From NCBI RefSeq assembly GCF_900142565.1, contig NZ_FRBH01000003.1:124001-188000 (forward strand): a stretch of DNA of 64,000 nt. Direction: 5' to 3'. This stretch comes from Chishuiella changwenlii. Its GTDB lineage: Bacteria > Bacteroidota > Bacteroidia > Flavobacteriales > Weeksellaceae. Positions 50,918 to 59,279 of this stretch are shown here, in pieces (positions within the stretch are counted from its first letter, which is position 1; the number at the start of each line of letters is the position of its first letter). The position numbers and the translations under genes are program-made. The notes beneath the pieces were generated by a model that did no database searches, was not told the origin of the DNA, and saw only the letters and a program-made list of their open reading frames with translations.

Positions 50918-51906
50918 TAACGAGGAATTTCTACACGATCAATAATTTGCTGAATAATGTGATGAGTTGAGAAACCTTCCATTTCCTTTTCTGGAATTAA
51001 CACCACACGATGTCCTAAAATTGCATAAGCAACTTGTTTAATATCTTCTGGAATAACAAAGTCTCTACCATTAATTGCAGCATTAGATTTTGAGGCATCT
51101 AAAATTGCTATTGAAGCTCTAGGTGATGCACCCATGTATAAAGATTGGTCAATACGTGTTTGATGAACAATTGTTGCAATATAATTAATTAAAGACTCGT
51201 GAATATAAATAGATTTTACACGGTGTTGAAATGCTGTAATTTCTGTACCATTAATCACACTTTCTACCAATGTTTCTTTGTCAAGATCTTTACGTTCGTG
51301 TTGTTCTTTTAAAAGTTCAATTTCATTTTCTAAAGAAGGATATTGAACAATAATTTTAAACATAAAACGGTCTAATTGCGCTTCTGGTAAACGATAAGTT
51401 CCTTCTTGCTCTATAGGATTTTGTGTTGCAAAAACTAAAAACGGTGGTTGTAATGGATAAGTAGTTCCATCTACAGTAACTTGTCTTTCCGACATACACT
51501 CAAATAAAGCAGCTTGTGTTTTTGCTGGCGAACGATTAATTTCATCAATAAGAACAATGTTGGCGAAAATTGGACCTTTTTTAAACTCAAACTCATTAAT
51601 TTTTGAATTTAAAATAGATGTTCCAATTACATCCGATGGCATTAAATCTGGTGTAAACTGAATTCTACTAAAATCAGAATCAATAGTTTTTGCTAATAAT
51701 TTTGCCATCATTGTTTTGGCAACTCCTGGTAAACCTTCTATAAGAGAATGTCCGTCAGATAATAATGCTAAGATTAATTGATCGATAACATCATCTTGTC
51801 CAACAATAACTTTTTTTAACTCATTTTTTACAGCATACATTTTTTCTTGTACATCTGTAAAATCAATTCTATTTTCGAATGGTTGATATGTCTGTTCGTA
51901 GCTCAT
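50917..51906 (-). CDS. MoxR-family AAA+ ATPase
   Basis: A 329-residue AAA+ chaperone-like ATPase. Walker A is EGLPGVAKTMMAKLL (about 57-71), Walker B IVLIDEINRSPAKTQ, sensor 1 FATQNPIEQEGTY, and a C-terminal helical lid GASPRASIAILDASKSNA. MoxR proteins help mature or activate partner proteins carrying vWA domains. Its start overlaps the DUF4350 stop and its stop overlaps the DUF58 start, each by one base (translational coupling). Confidence 0.95.
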   Translation of the reverse strand: MSYEQTYQPFENRIDFTDVQEKMYAVKNELKKVIVGQDDVIDQLILALLSDGHSLIEGLPGVAKTMMAKLLAKTIDSDFSRIQFTPDLMPSDVIGTSILNSKINEFEFKKGPIFANIVLIDEINRSPAKTQAALFECMSERQVTVDGTTYPLQPPFLVFATQNPIEQEGTYRLPEAQLDRFMFKIIVQYPSLENEIELLKEQHERKDLDKETLVESVINGTEITAFQHRVKSIYIHESLINYIATIVHQTRIDQSLYMGASPRASIAILDASKSNAAINGRDFVIPEDIKQVAYAILGHRVVLIPEKEMEGFSTHHIIQQIIDRVEIPR

Positions 51907-53132
51907 TAGATGTTTGCTTTTAGTTTATAGTTTTCAATAATTTCATGCACTTGTTTTAAATCATGTGCATTAGGTTTATTTTTATTTTGAATGCTTTTTA
52001 TGAATTGGAAATTTTTGAATGCTTCTTCTTCGGTTATATTCGCTTTGTGAGCAACAACTTCAATAAATAGTTTATTGGTAAGATCTGAGGTTTCTATTCT
52101 AAAATTCTTTCTCAATCTATATAAGAAATAATCAATTTTCTTCTCTACAATATCTTTTATTTCACCACTTTCTTGATAAAGAGAAGAAATTGTTTTGGCA
52201 AATTCTACTGTATGATTTTCTTCTTTCTCAAGAATTGGAATAATTCTTTGCTCTCGCTTACTTCTAAATAATAAGAAAAGAAACAACATTACAAGTAAGA
52301 TTATCCAAGCTGTTTTTAATGCAGGTTGAGACATAATGAAGCGCATCGTAGATGTATTTTTTGCACCAGAATATGTTTTGTTCGGATTATACCACAAAAT
52401 GTTTTTCCCTTTAAATTGTTTTAAAACAGATTTTGCATAGAAGTAACTGTCTTCATTTAAGAGATAATAATTAGAAAAATAAATAGGTTCTGCGTGATAT
52501 AAATAATATCCTTTAGAATCTTCTATACCAATTTTAATGTAATTGGGATAAGTTTTATTCCCATGTGTAATTGTACCAATAACTTCTATATCATCGTCCT
52601 TTAAATCGCTAAAATAATGATGTTCAAATTCTTTCTTCTTTTTGATTTTAAATTTGTCTTTCGTTGCCAATTCAAAATCATTTTTAATGCTAGCTGTTTC
52701 AGTATATAGGATATTATCTTCTTCTTCTTTTACATTAACGGTGTCTATGTTAGATTTCTTAGTATCATCAGAACCAAAATTATCGTAATAATCGGCTAAG
52801 AAAACAACTCCTCCGTTCTTAGCTAAATTACTTAAATGATCTTTTGCAATTGAATCAAAAAGAATGTCAGAACCTATGGCAATCACCACATAATTTTTAG
52901 CATCCTTAGCAGGAATATTTAAATCAGAGAGTTTATCTACTTCTTTTAATTTTCCGCCAGATAAATTACCAACTTCCTTATGCGCAACATACAAACCATA
53001 AGGATCTGTATTTTCTTGTAATAAATTTACATCCCAAGATTTGGGTAAATTCAAAGTTAATTTAGAAAAAGCAAATAAAGTAAGCCCAATTAAAGTAACA
53101 ACACCTAAAACAATTAAAAACTTCTTTTTCAT
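51906..53132 (-). CDS. DUF4350 membrane protein
   Basis: A 408-residue protein with an N-terminal membrane helix (VLGVVTLIGLTLFAFS). It has a periplasmic GATase-like region typical of DUF4350 (TDPYGLYVAHKEVGNLSGGK, GGVVFLADYYDNFGSDD). A second helix at about 272-292 (ALKTAWIILLVMLFLFLLFR) is followed by a C-terminal cytosolic helical domain. Part of the MoxR cluster, overlapping both neighbours by one base. Function unknown. Confidence 0.82.
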   Translation of the reverse strand: MKKKFLIVLGVVTLIGLTLFAFSKLTLNLPKSWDVNLLQENTDPYGLYVAHKEVGNLSGGKLKEVDKLSDLNIPAKDAKNYVVIAIGSDILFDSIAKDHLSNLAKNGGVVFLADYYDNFGSDDTKKSNIDTVNVKEEEDNILYTETASIKNDFELATKDKFKIKKKKEFEHHYFSDLKDDDIEVIGTITHGNKTYPNYIKIGIEDSKGYYLYHAEPIYFSNYYLLNEDSYFYAKSVLKQFKGKNILWYNPNKTYSGAKNTSTMRFIMSQPALKTAWIILLVMLFLFLLFRSKREQRIIPILEKEENHTVEFAKTISSLYQESGEIKDIVEKKIDYFLYRLRKNFRIETSDLTNKLFIEVVAHKANITEEEAFKNFQFIKSIQNKNKPNAHDLKQVHEIIENYKLKANI

Positions 53133-53785
53133 TATCTTAAGTTTTGATTAAATTGATTAAACATTCCCTTAAAAGTCTGATATTTTTCTGCATCAATTTC
53201 AAATTCACCAAACCAAACTTGGTTGAATATTTTTGTGTTTTGACGGAATGTAATTCGATTATTTTCGTCTTCTATCTGATTAATTAATTGTTGATTTGTT
53301 TTCTTCGGGTCCCATTCAATTAATCCTTTTTCGTTTAATATCTGCAAACTTTGGTAATGCAAATAACGAATTGCTAAAGGGAAATTCCCTTCATTCTCAG
53401 CTTTATTAATTAGATGATTTAAATCTATATAAGCTAAATTTTCTTCGATATAATCAAAATCGCTATCGCTATATATTTTCTTTGCATTGGATTTTAGAAA
53501 GCTTCCATTTTTGTAAATACTGTAAGCAATCATAATTAAGAGTAAACCAATAACAGCATAAAAAATAAATGTCCATGGTAAACTAGCGAGAACTTGGAAT
53601 ATAACTTGAAGAATCTTCATAAAGAAACCTGGTTCAACTTCTTTTGGAGGTTTTTCTGTATAATCAAACTTATTAGAAGAATATTTCTCTTTAAACTGAT
53701 TAAATTCTTCTGTTTTAGCTTGAGCGAAAAGCAGACATTGATTCGTAAAAAATAGAAAAGAAAAAAGTAGTCTATGTTGTTTCAT
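53132..53785 (-). CDS. DUF4129-type membrane protein
   Basis: A 217-residue protein with a signal peptide (MKQHRLLFSFLFFTNQCLLFAQ), a membrane helix (~78-98, ASLPWTFIFYAVIGLLLIMI), and a C-terminal cytosolic domain with NFPLAIRYLHYQSLQILNEKGLIEWDPKKTN, the DUF4129 signature. The frame extends to 53863, but the Met at 53785 gives the signal peptide. Overlaps the SpoIIM-like gene by 14 nt. Confidence 0.82.
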   Translation of the reverse strand: MKQHRLLFSFLFFTNQCLLFAQAKTEEFNQFKEKYSSNKFDYTEKPPKEVEPGFFMKILQVIFQVLASLPWTFIFYAVIGLLLIMIAYSIYKNGSFLKSNAKKIYSDSDFDYIEENLAYIDLNHLINKAENEGNFPLAIRYLHYQSLQILNEKGLIEWDPKKTNQQLINQIEDENNRITFRQNTKIFNQVWFGEFEIDAEKYQTFKGMFNQFNQNLR

Positions 53786-54767
53786 TTGTTGTATAAGTTT
53801 GATGAAACGAAAAAGATGATACTCTATTTTTTCTAATTGGATAAATAATATAATACCAAACAATTAAAATTAGAGACAGAAAAATTACAGCTAAACTGAA
53901 GTAAAGATTTACATCGTATAATCGAGTAACAAATCCTTCTATAAATCCAGCAACCATAAACAATGGAACGGTACTTAAAAGAATCATAACTGCTTCTTTT
54001 GCTTTTTTTACAAGCGACTTTCTTCGAGATAAAGTTTTAGGAAATAAAAACCCATTTCCTAACATTAAGCCACAAGCACCAGCAATTATAATAACGGAAA
54101 TTTCTATTGTTCCATGCATCCAAATTGCTGTCATTGCCTTTCCTAAAACACCTTCTTTAAAGAAAATATAATGAAAAGCACCTAACATAACTCCATTAGA
54201 AAATAAGATGTAACCAGAACCAACACTAAATAATAAGCCCATTGCAAATGCATAAAAGGCAACTTTTATATTGTTGATTGTAATGGCTAACGTGGAACCT
54301 GTTTGGCTTCCTGATTTATAAATTGCAGCAGGATCTCCCTTTTTTATGTTAACTAAAGTTTGTTCTACATAATCATTTCCCATTATAAGACGCGTAAAAT
54401 CTGCATCGAAATGAGAAGATAAAATTCCAATTAGTACAGCAAAACTAAAAATTAGAAATGCATATAAAAACATTCTATGATTTTGATAAACAGTATTGGG
54501 AACATCATTCTTAAAAAATTCAATTAATTGATTAGTTGAAGAACGTTGATCTTTATAAATTGATTGATGAGCAAACAAAGCAAGCTCATTTAAATAGTCT
54601 TTTGTTTTACTTTTTGAATAATATGTTTGAGCAAATGCCAAATCATTCGTAATTTCGATATAGTTTTTGGCCAATGTATCAGGATGAACATTAATTTTAT
54701 TTTTCAAATTATATTCAATCTCCGACCATTTCGCCTTATTTTTATCAATAAAATGCGCTTCTCTCAT
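53772..54767 (-). CDS. Stage II sporulation protein M-like membrane protein
   Basis: A 331-residue protein of the SpoIIM (DUF95) family with about six membrane helices (FLYAFLIFSFAVLIGILSSHF, VAFYAFAMGLLFSVGSGYIL and others). The conserved block MTAIWMHGTIEISVIIIAGACGLMLGNG, with its HGxxE motif, is characteristic. The organism does not sporulate by gene content here; in Bacteroidota the gene belongs to the MoxR/RDD cluster. First gene of the minus-strand operon, divergent from RDD across 29 bp. Confidence 0.88.
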   Translation of the reverse strand: MREAHFIDKNKAKWSEIEYNLKNKINVHPDTLAKNYIEITNDLAFAQTYYSKSKTKDYLNELALFAHQSIYKDQRSSTNQLIEFFKNDVPNTVYQNHRMFLYAFLIFSFAVLIGILSSHFDADFTRLIMGNDYVEQTLVNIKKGDPAAIYKSGSQTGSTLAITINNIKVAFYAFAMGLLFSVGSGYILFSNGVMLGAFHYIFFKEGVLGKAMTAIWMHGTIEISVIIIAGACGLMLGNGFLFPKTLSRRKSLVKKAKEAVMILLSTVPLFMVAGFIEGFVTRLYDVNLYFSLAVIFLSLILIVWYYIIYPIRKNRVSSFSFHQTYTTNETT

Positions 54768-54796
54768 TGTAGAGTAGTTGTTAGTAGTCCAAATAT

Positions 54797-55522
54797 ATGA
54801 ATAAACTTTTAGTCAATACACCACAAAATGTTCAAATTGCATACAATATTGCTCCTTTTGGAAAACGTATGCTTGCTTTTATTATAGATTTAATTATAAG
54901 AGTAATTCTAATCTTTGCGCTTTTATATTTCTCGTATGGTGCAATTAATAAACAAGACGGTTGGTTTGTAATGGGGATTTACAGTTTGATTGGTTTTATA
55001 TTTTTACTTTATCCTTTGATTTTAGAAATAGTAATGAAAGGGCAAACCATTGGAAAGTGGTTGTTTAAAATTAGAGTAATTAGAATGGATGGTAACAGAG
55101 CAAATAATTTTGATTACTTTTTACGTTGGGTAATTGGAATTGTAGAGCTATATATGTTTTCTGGTTTAATAGCTTTAGTTGTAGCTATTGCAAGTAAAAA
55201 TCATCAACGTTTAGGTGATATTGTAGCCAATACATGTTTAATAGACTTAAAGCCAAGATTAGATTTATCTCAGACTATTTTTTCAGAATTATCAGAAACT
55301 TATACCATTCGTTTTCCAGAAGTTTATAGACTTTCGGATAGAGATATAAACATTGTAAAAGAGAATTTTACGATTGCATTAGATCGTAATAATTATGATA
55401 TTTTACAAAAATTAACTAGAAAATTAGAAGAAATTATGGATGTGAAAAGTGATGGCTTAGGTAATATTGATTTTATACAAATTATTATTCAAGACCATTA
55501 TCATTACCATAAAGATAAATAA
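54797..55522 (+). CDS. RDD-family membrane protein
   Basis: A 241-residue protein with an RDD domain: GKRMLAFIIDLIIRVILIFA (Arg-x-x-Ala...Asp) with three to four membrane helices up to about residue 145 (TIGKWLFKIRVIRMDG between them). A cytosolic C-terminal helical region follows. It is divergent from the SpoIIM-like gene by 29 bp, the standard organisation of this cluster. Role unknown; transport or membrane-protein partner function is proposed for RDD proteins. Confidence 0.88.
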   Translation: MNKLLVNTPQNVQIAYNIAPFGKRMLAFIIDLIIRVILIFALLYFSYGAINKQDGWFVMGIYSLIGFIFLLYPLILEIVMKGQTIGKWLFKIRVIRMDGNRANNFDYFLRWVIGIVELYMFSGLIALVVAIASKNHQRLGDIVANTCLIDLKPRLDLSQTIFSELSETYTIRFPEVYRLSDRDINIVKENFTIALDRNNYDILQKLTRKLEEIMDVKSDGLGNIDFIQIIIQDHYHYHKDK

Positions 55523-55523
55523 T

Positions 55524-55556
55524 AAAAAAACCGATTTCAAAGAAATCGGTTTTTTT
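55524..55556. terminator. Terminator after the RDD gene
   Basis: AAAAAAACCGATTTC (55524-55538) and GAAATCGGTTTTTTT (55542-55556), 3-nt loop, directly after the stop codon. Confidence 0.9.
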
Positions 55557-55646
55557 ATTATTTGAAGTTATCTAATTTTTATTCATACGAAATGGCATCC
55601 TGAGCTAAATCGAAATGTCGTTTCATAAACACGTTATAATAGAAAA

Positions 55647-55772
55647 TGTCAGTTCGAGTGAAATTCGTTTAGAATTTTGTATCGAGAACTTAGACAGTTT
55701 ATTAATTTTCTTATCTAAGTTCTCGATAAAATTTTTCTTCATTTTCATTTCAAAAAATCACTCGAACTGACA
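55647..55772. repeat. Nested palindromic element, family B, copy 1
   Basis: A 126-bp element with outer inverted repeats TGTCAGTTCGAGTGA (55647-55661) and TCACTCGAACTGACA (55758-55772) and an inner inverted repeat TATCGAGAACTTAGA (55680-55694) / TCTAAGTTCTCGATA (55714-55728). It has no ORF. Near-identical copy 2 lies 112 bp downstream, and both are followed by GAAAATTGTG. Confidence 0.8.
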
Positions 55773-55884
55773 GAAAATTGTGTTGAATTTTCAACATAAC
55801 ACGAGGTGTTTTTAAACTATTTATTAGTCTAGTTTACCAGTCTAATATATCATCCTGATTTCTATGACACCTTATGCTAGAAAC

Positions 55885-56009
55885 TGTCAGTTCGAGTGAA
55901 ATTCGTTTAGAATTTTGTATCGAGAACTTAGACAGTTTATTAATTTTCTTGTCTAAGTTCTCGATACAATTTTTTTTCATTTCATTTCAAAAAATCACTC
56001 GAACTGACA
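55885..56009. repeat. Nested palindromic element, family B, copy 2
   Basis: A 125-bp copy with the same 15-nt outer arms (55885-55899, 55995-56009). The inner stem is longer: TATCGAGAACTTAGAC (55918-55933) with GTCTAAGTTCTCGATA (55951-55966). The whole gap 55557-56058 between convergent genes consists of these two copies plus decayed fragments (CATCCTGAGC at about 55597, ATCATCCTGATTTC at about 55850). Confidence 0.8.
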
Positions 56010-56058
56010 GAAAATTGTGCTACATAATAATATTATCATTAAATATTAAACAACTTTA

Positions 56059-56559
56059 CTATTCTGTAACAGTTATTTTTAATGTCTTACTTCCTTTAAT
56101 TTCGTTTATAGAAACTTGATTGTAATTTATTTTATATACACCTGGTTTCACAATTTCGTAACCTTTTTTCAACGAGAATTTTACACTTTTGCTTTCTCCT
56201 GGTTGTAAAGTATGGTAAGAACTTTCTGGTGGTGGCATCATACGTTTTGCCATTGCACCAATGTAATTCATTTCATTTCCATTGCTATCTGTTACATCTA
56301 GAAATTTACTCATCATTCCTTCAAAAGGAGTGTGGTACTGTGTAAAACGAATTATTTCCTTAGTAGGATTTGTTACAGTAAACTCTAAAGAAATAGTATC
56401 ATTCAAAGAATAACTTTCTTGTGTAGCTTTTAAACTAGATACTAATTTACTTGCAGCAGTTTTCATTTCTGTTTGTTGACTATTGTTTGTTTTATTTGTT
56501 GAACAAGCTGTTGCTCCAAGCAAAAGCATTATTCCAATTGCAAAACTTATCTTTTTCAT
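56059..56559 (-). CDS. Lipoprotein resembling the N-terminal domain of M35 deuterolysin-type proteases
   Basis: A 166-residue lipoprotein (lipobox LGATAC, Cys19). The mature part is a single beta-sandwich: ISLEFTVTNPTKEIIRFTQY, then HTPFEGMMSKFLDV, NYIGAMAKRMMPPPESSYHT and LQPGESKSVKFSLKKGYEIV. This order (NTPFEG, DxF.V, YIGxxxKR, LxPGES, GYDL) is that of the N-domain preceding the metalloprotease in secreted M35 peptidases. No HExxH catalytic domain follows. It could be a stand-alone inhibitor-like or binding domain. Confidence 0.65.
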   Translation of the reverse strand: MKKISFAIGIMLLLGATACSTNKTNNSQQTEMKTAASKLVSSLKATQESYSLNDTISLEFTVTNPTKEIIRFTQYHTPFEGMMSKFLDVTDSNGNEMNYIGAMAKRMMPPPESSYHTLQPGESKSVKFSLKKGYEIVKPGVYKINYNQVSINEIKGSKTLKITVTE

Positions 56560-56623
56560 ATTGATGTTTTATAAAGTAAAAATAAGCTTAATTAGGGATA
56601 CGTTTATCACTATTAACGCATAT

Positions 56624-57016
56624 TTAACGAAGTACTAACGTAATATTTTCATGTGATTTAAAAACATCAAGCAATATTTCAAAGTAAGTTTCTCCTGTTC
56701 CTTCTTCTAAATTTTTTAATTTTTCTTGGAACAATTTAACATTAAAGTACTCAGGCTGATTTATTTTATTCAAATAATAAGCTCTTGTAGCATCAATTCC
56801 TAAAACAGTTCTACTTTTCTCTGAATCTAACCAAATAAAATGTGGAGAATCGATGCCTATTAACTCACCATAACCTCCATAAAGTGCATCATCTAAAGCA
56901 TCAAGACTTTCACCTAATTGCCAATCTTCGTTTTTCATTAATAAACGATTTATTTCATTGTAAAAATCTGAAATGTTGCTGATAGAGCTTCCGTTGATAA
57001 TAAATGATTCATTCAT
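56624..57016 (-). CDS. Barstar-family protein (ribonuclease inhibitor fold)
   Basis: A 130-residue cytosolic protein with barstar features: FIINGSSISNISDFYNEINRLL at the N-terminus, GESLDALDDALYGGYGELIG (barstar: NLDALxDxLxG) and FIWLDSEKSRTVLG. A C-terminal extension (FKSHENITLVLR) ends as barstars do. Barstars inhibit barnase-type RNases. No barnase-like toxin gene was found in the window, so it is an orphan immunity-like gene or has another role. Confidence 0.85.
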   Translation of the reverse strand: MNESFIINGSSISNISDFYNEINRLLMKNEDWQLGESLDALDDALYGGYGELIGIDSPHFIWLDSEKSRTVLGIDATRAYYLNKINQPEYFNVKLFQEKLKNLEEGTGETYFEILLDVFKSHENITLVLR

Positions 57017-57136
57017 TAGAGATATTTTATTTTAAAAGTAGAAAAACTTTCTAAAATGAAAAAGACTTATGTTTTTAATTTTGATGAATGTTTAAGCAGT
57101 TTTAACATTGTATCTTTGTAGAAAATAAATTATCCG

Positions 57137-57511
57137 ATGAATTGTCCTTGTTGTTCACAAAAGAAATACAAAGATTGTTGTGAACCTTATCATTTAAATA
57201 AAGCTTTACCATTATTTCCAGAAGAATTAATGCGTTCTCGTTATACTGCATTCGCTCTTCATTTGGTTGATTATTTAGTAGAAACAACACACGTTAGCCA
57301 ACGCCCTTATCATTCTAAAAAAGAAATAGAGCATTGGGCAAAGTCAAATAAATGGTTAAAATTGGATGTTGTAAAAGCATGGGATAATTTTGTTCATTTT
57401 AAAGCATTTTACCAAGATTCTTTGGGCGATGTGTATGAGCATGAAGAATTATCAACCTTTAAAAAAGAAGGAGAGAAGTGGTTTTATGTTGATGGTAAAT
57501 TCGATTTTTAA
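57137..57511 (+). CDS. YchJ-like protein with SEC-C zinc motif
   Basis: A 124-residue cytosolic protein beginning MNCPCCSQKKYKDCCEPYH, a SEC-C-type zinc-binding motif. The YchJ/UPF0225 domain follows (EELMRSRYTAFALHLVDYLV, FVHFKAFYQD, EHEELSTFKKEGEKWFYVDG), an NTF2-like fold. Compared with E. coli YchJ it lacks a second C-terminal SEC-C motif. Function unknown. Confidence 0.88.
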   Translation: MNCPCCSQKKYKDCCEPYHLNKALPLFPEELMRSRYTAFALHLVDYLVETTHVSQRPYHSKKEIEHWAKSNKWLKLDVVKAWDNFVHFKAFYQDSLGDVYEHEELSTFKKEGEKWFYVDGKFDF

Positions 57512-57518
57512 AAATAAA

Positions 57519-57538
57519 AGCCTCTGAAAATAGAGGCT
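57519..57538. terminator. Bidirectional terminator between ychJ-like and PEGA genes
   Basis: AGCCTCT (57519-57525) pairs with AGAGGCT (57532-57538), flanked by A and T runs, between convergent genes. Confidence 0.7.
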
Positions 57539-57545
57539 AAAAATT

Positions 57546-58007
57546 TTAATTTGATAACTGTCCTACTTTTTCCCAAGATGGATCAATTTCTAATTTTACA
57601 GCAATAAAAACATCATCTCCTTTTGTTTTGAAAGCCGTACCTTCATGTAATTCAGCTTGAATTTGATCTGGTGTTAACTTATACAAAGCTCCAGTAACTG
57701 GATCTACAATTAAACCGATGACACCTCCAAAAAGAATATTTCCAATATACCAAGCATTAAATTTTCTTGATATTTTAGTTTCGTAAGTTTTATAGCCATC
57801 TAACTTAATCATTACATCATAATTCTTTTTACGTTCTAACTTTTTTTCTATTGGAGTAGTTCCAATTTCAATTTCGTTAATGTAAACAGTCGCTTGTGAT
57901 GGTGTACTTTTAAAATTTACAGTTTGCTTTGAGCCAGATACAATTGTAGCGCAACTTGTAAAGGCTAATAATGATCCAGTGAATAGGATCATAAATGATT
58001 TTTTCAT
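57546..58007 (-). CDS. PEGA-domain lipoprotein
   Basis: A 153-residue lipoprotein (lipobox FTSC, Cys19, then ATIVSGSKQ). Residues ~28-85 are a PEGA-like beta-sandwich (VNFKSTPSQATVYINEIEIGTTP, KLDGYKTYETKI). A hydrophobic segment follows, with GNILFGGVIGLIVDPVTGALYKLTP (Gly-zipper-like), as in other bacterial CATIVSGS lipoproteins. Envelope location; function unknown. Followed upstream (same strand) by another small lipoprotein gene. Confidence 0.8.
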   Translation of the reverse strand: MKKSFMILFTGSLLAFTSCATIVSGSKQTVNFKSTPSQATVYINEIEIGTTPIEKKLERKKNYDVMIKLDGYKTYETKISRKFNAWYIGNILFGGVIGLIVDPVTGALYKLTPDQIQAELHEGTAFKTKGDDVFIAVKLEIDPSWEKVGQLSN

Positions 58008-58030
58008 ATAGGTAGTTTTAGTAAAATATT

Positions 58031-58414
58031 CTAATCAAGTGTAAGTCTATACTGCTGAAGAGATTTTATATCTCCATCATAGTAATAGTAATCAATATCC
58101 ATTCTAGTACAAGTGCTCCATAGATCAGCTCCTTTAGAGTTAACTACTTTAATAATATTTGCACCATTATCACGAGCAATTTTTCTAAGCTTTTCTAAAT
58201 TAGAATTATAACTACAATCTGTAGAAAAACCTGAATCTTTTACTTGTGAAGATCCAATTTTAACAGATCCAGCTGGAACTTTATGTTTTTCAGCTAAAAA
58301 AGCAAATGATTGTTCTCTAGAAATAGATGGTTTTATTTCAGAAAAATTAGTTTTAATTGATGCTCCACAACTTACTAATGAAGCAATAATGATAGTATAG
58401 AATAATATTTTCAT
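58031..58414 (-). CDS. Small lipoprotein, unknown
   Basis: A 127-residue lipoprotein (lipobox LVSC, Cys16). The mature sequence contains two further cysteines (STDCSYNSN, WSTCTRMD) likely to form a disulfide, and a helix KLRKIARDNGANIIKVV as in RcsF-like or DUF4156-like alpha/beta envelope proteins. The tail carries a run of tyrosines (DYYYYDG). 23 nt upstream of the PEGA lipoprotein on the same strand; probably co-transcribed. Confidence 0.65.
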   Translation of the reverse strand: MKILFYTIIIASLVSCGASIKTNFSEIKPSISREQSFAFLAEKHKVPAGSVKIGSSQVKDSGFSTDCSYNSNLEKLRKIARDNGANIIKVVNSKGADLWSTCTRMDIDYYYYDGDIKSLQQYRLTLD

Positions 58415-58526
58415 TTAAAAATTTGAGCAAAAATAACTTGTTTTTAATAAAACAAAGCAATATAAACGTTTAGTTTTTAAATAGATATATTGATAGAGTA
58501 GTTGATTGTTGTAAAAATAAAATAAT

Positions 58527-58561
58527 AAAAAACGCTCAATTCAATGAATTGAGCGTTTTTT
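58527..58561. terminator. Terminator after the murU-like gene
   Basis: AAAAAACGCTCAATTCA (58527-58543) pairs with TGAATTGAGCGTTTTTT (58545-58561), a 17-bp stem around a single-base turn, directly at the minus-strand stop. Confidence 0.9.
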
Positions 58562-58562
58562 A

Positions 58563-59276
58563 TTATTTAAAAATTTCTTCTGCTTCTAAAACACTAGATG
58601 GTCGACCCACATCAATTAAGACTCCTCCCGAATGATCAAAGCCTAAAATAGTATCAACTTTCATTAATTCCATGTAAACTTTCATAATAGAAAATTTTCC
58701 TTGGAAATGAATAGATTCAAACAATTTTGGTTGTATAAGATGAATACCAGAAAAAGCCAATTCTTTTAAATTCTCGGTATTATCTGTTGCTAAAATCTCT
58801 TCATTAGAAGATAAATTTCTCCAACCTTTTAATTGATTTTTTTCATCAAACAACAATTTACGAGAAGAGTTTCTATCAGAAACCGCCAACGAAACAATTG
58901 CATTTTCTTCTTGATGAGCTTTAATGAAATGAGATAAATTTAAATCTGTCAAAATATCAACATTCATTACTAAAAAATCATCATCAAAAAAGTGTTGAGC
59001 ATTTACCAATCCACCTCCAGTTTCAAGAACTTCTGGGCGTTCATCAGAAATATGAATGGTGATTCCGAAATTATTATTCTCTTGTAAGAAATCAATAATT
59101 TGATCTGCAAAATGGAAAACATTTACAACAATTTCTGTAATACCATAAGATTTTAAATACTCAATATTACGTTGTAACAAAGGTTTTCCATTAACAGGAG
59201 CTAACGCTTTGGGATGATTTTCTGTAAATGGTTTTAATCTTGTGCCTAAACCGGCAGCAAAAAGCATTGCTTTCAT
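58563..59276 (-). CDS. murU: Nucleotidyltransferase, MurNAc-1-phosphate uridylyltransferase-like
   Basis: A 237-residue NTP-transferase-fold enzyme: MKAMLFAAGLGTRLKPFTENHPKALAPV (nucleotide-binding GxGTRLxP and KAL/KPM-like PKAL), then VMNVDILTDLNL and GVLIDVGRPSSVLEAEEI. This matches MurU of the Pseudomonas-type peptidoglycan recycling route, which converts MurNAc-1-P to UDP-MurNAc. The role is supported by the AmgK-like kinase gene two positions upstream in the same operon. Starts 3 nt after the RapZ-like stop. Confidence 0.85.
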   Translation of the reverse strand: MKAMLFAAGLGTRLKPFTENHPKALAPVNGKPLLQRNIEYLKSYGITEIVVNVFHFADQIIDFLQENNNFGITIHISDERPEVLETGGGLVNAQHFFDDDFLVMNVDILTDLNLSHFIKAHQEENAIVSLAVSDRNSSRKLLFDEKNQLKGWRNLSSNEEILATDNTENLKELAFSGIHLIQPKLFESIHFQGKFSIMKVYMELMKVDTILGFDHSGGVLIDVGRPSSVLEAEEIFK

Positions 59277-59279
59277 TAA

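Noticed and set aside
57102-57290. A 62-codon frame on the minus strand over the ychJ-like gene.
   Set aside because: It lies inside the strongly supported YchJ-like coding region on the other strand and has no recognisable protein features.
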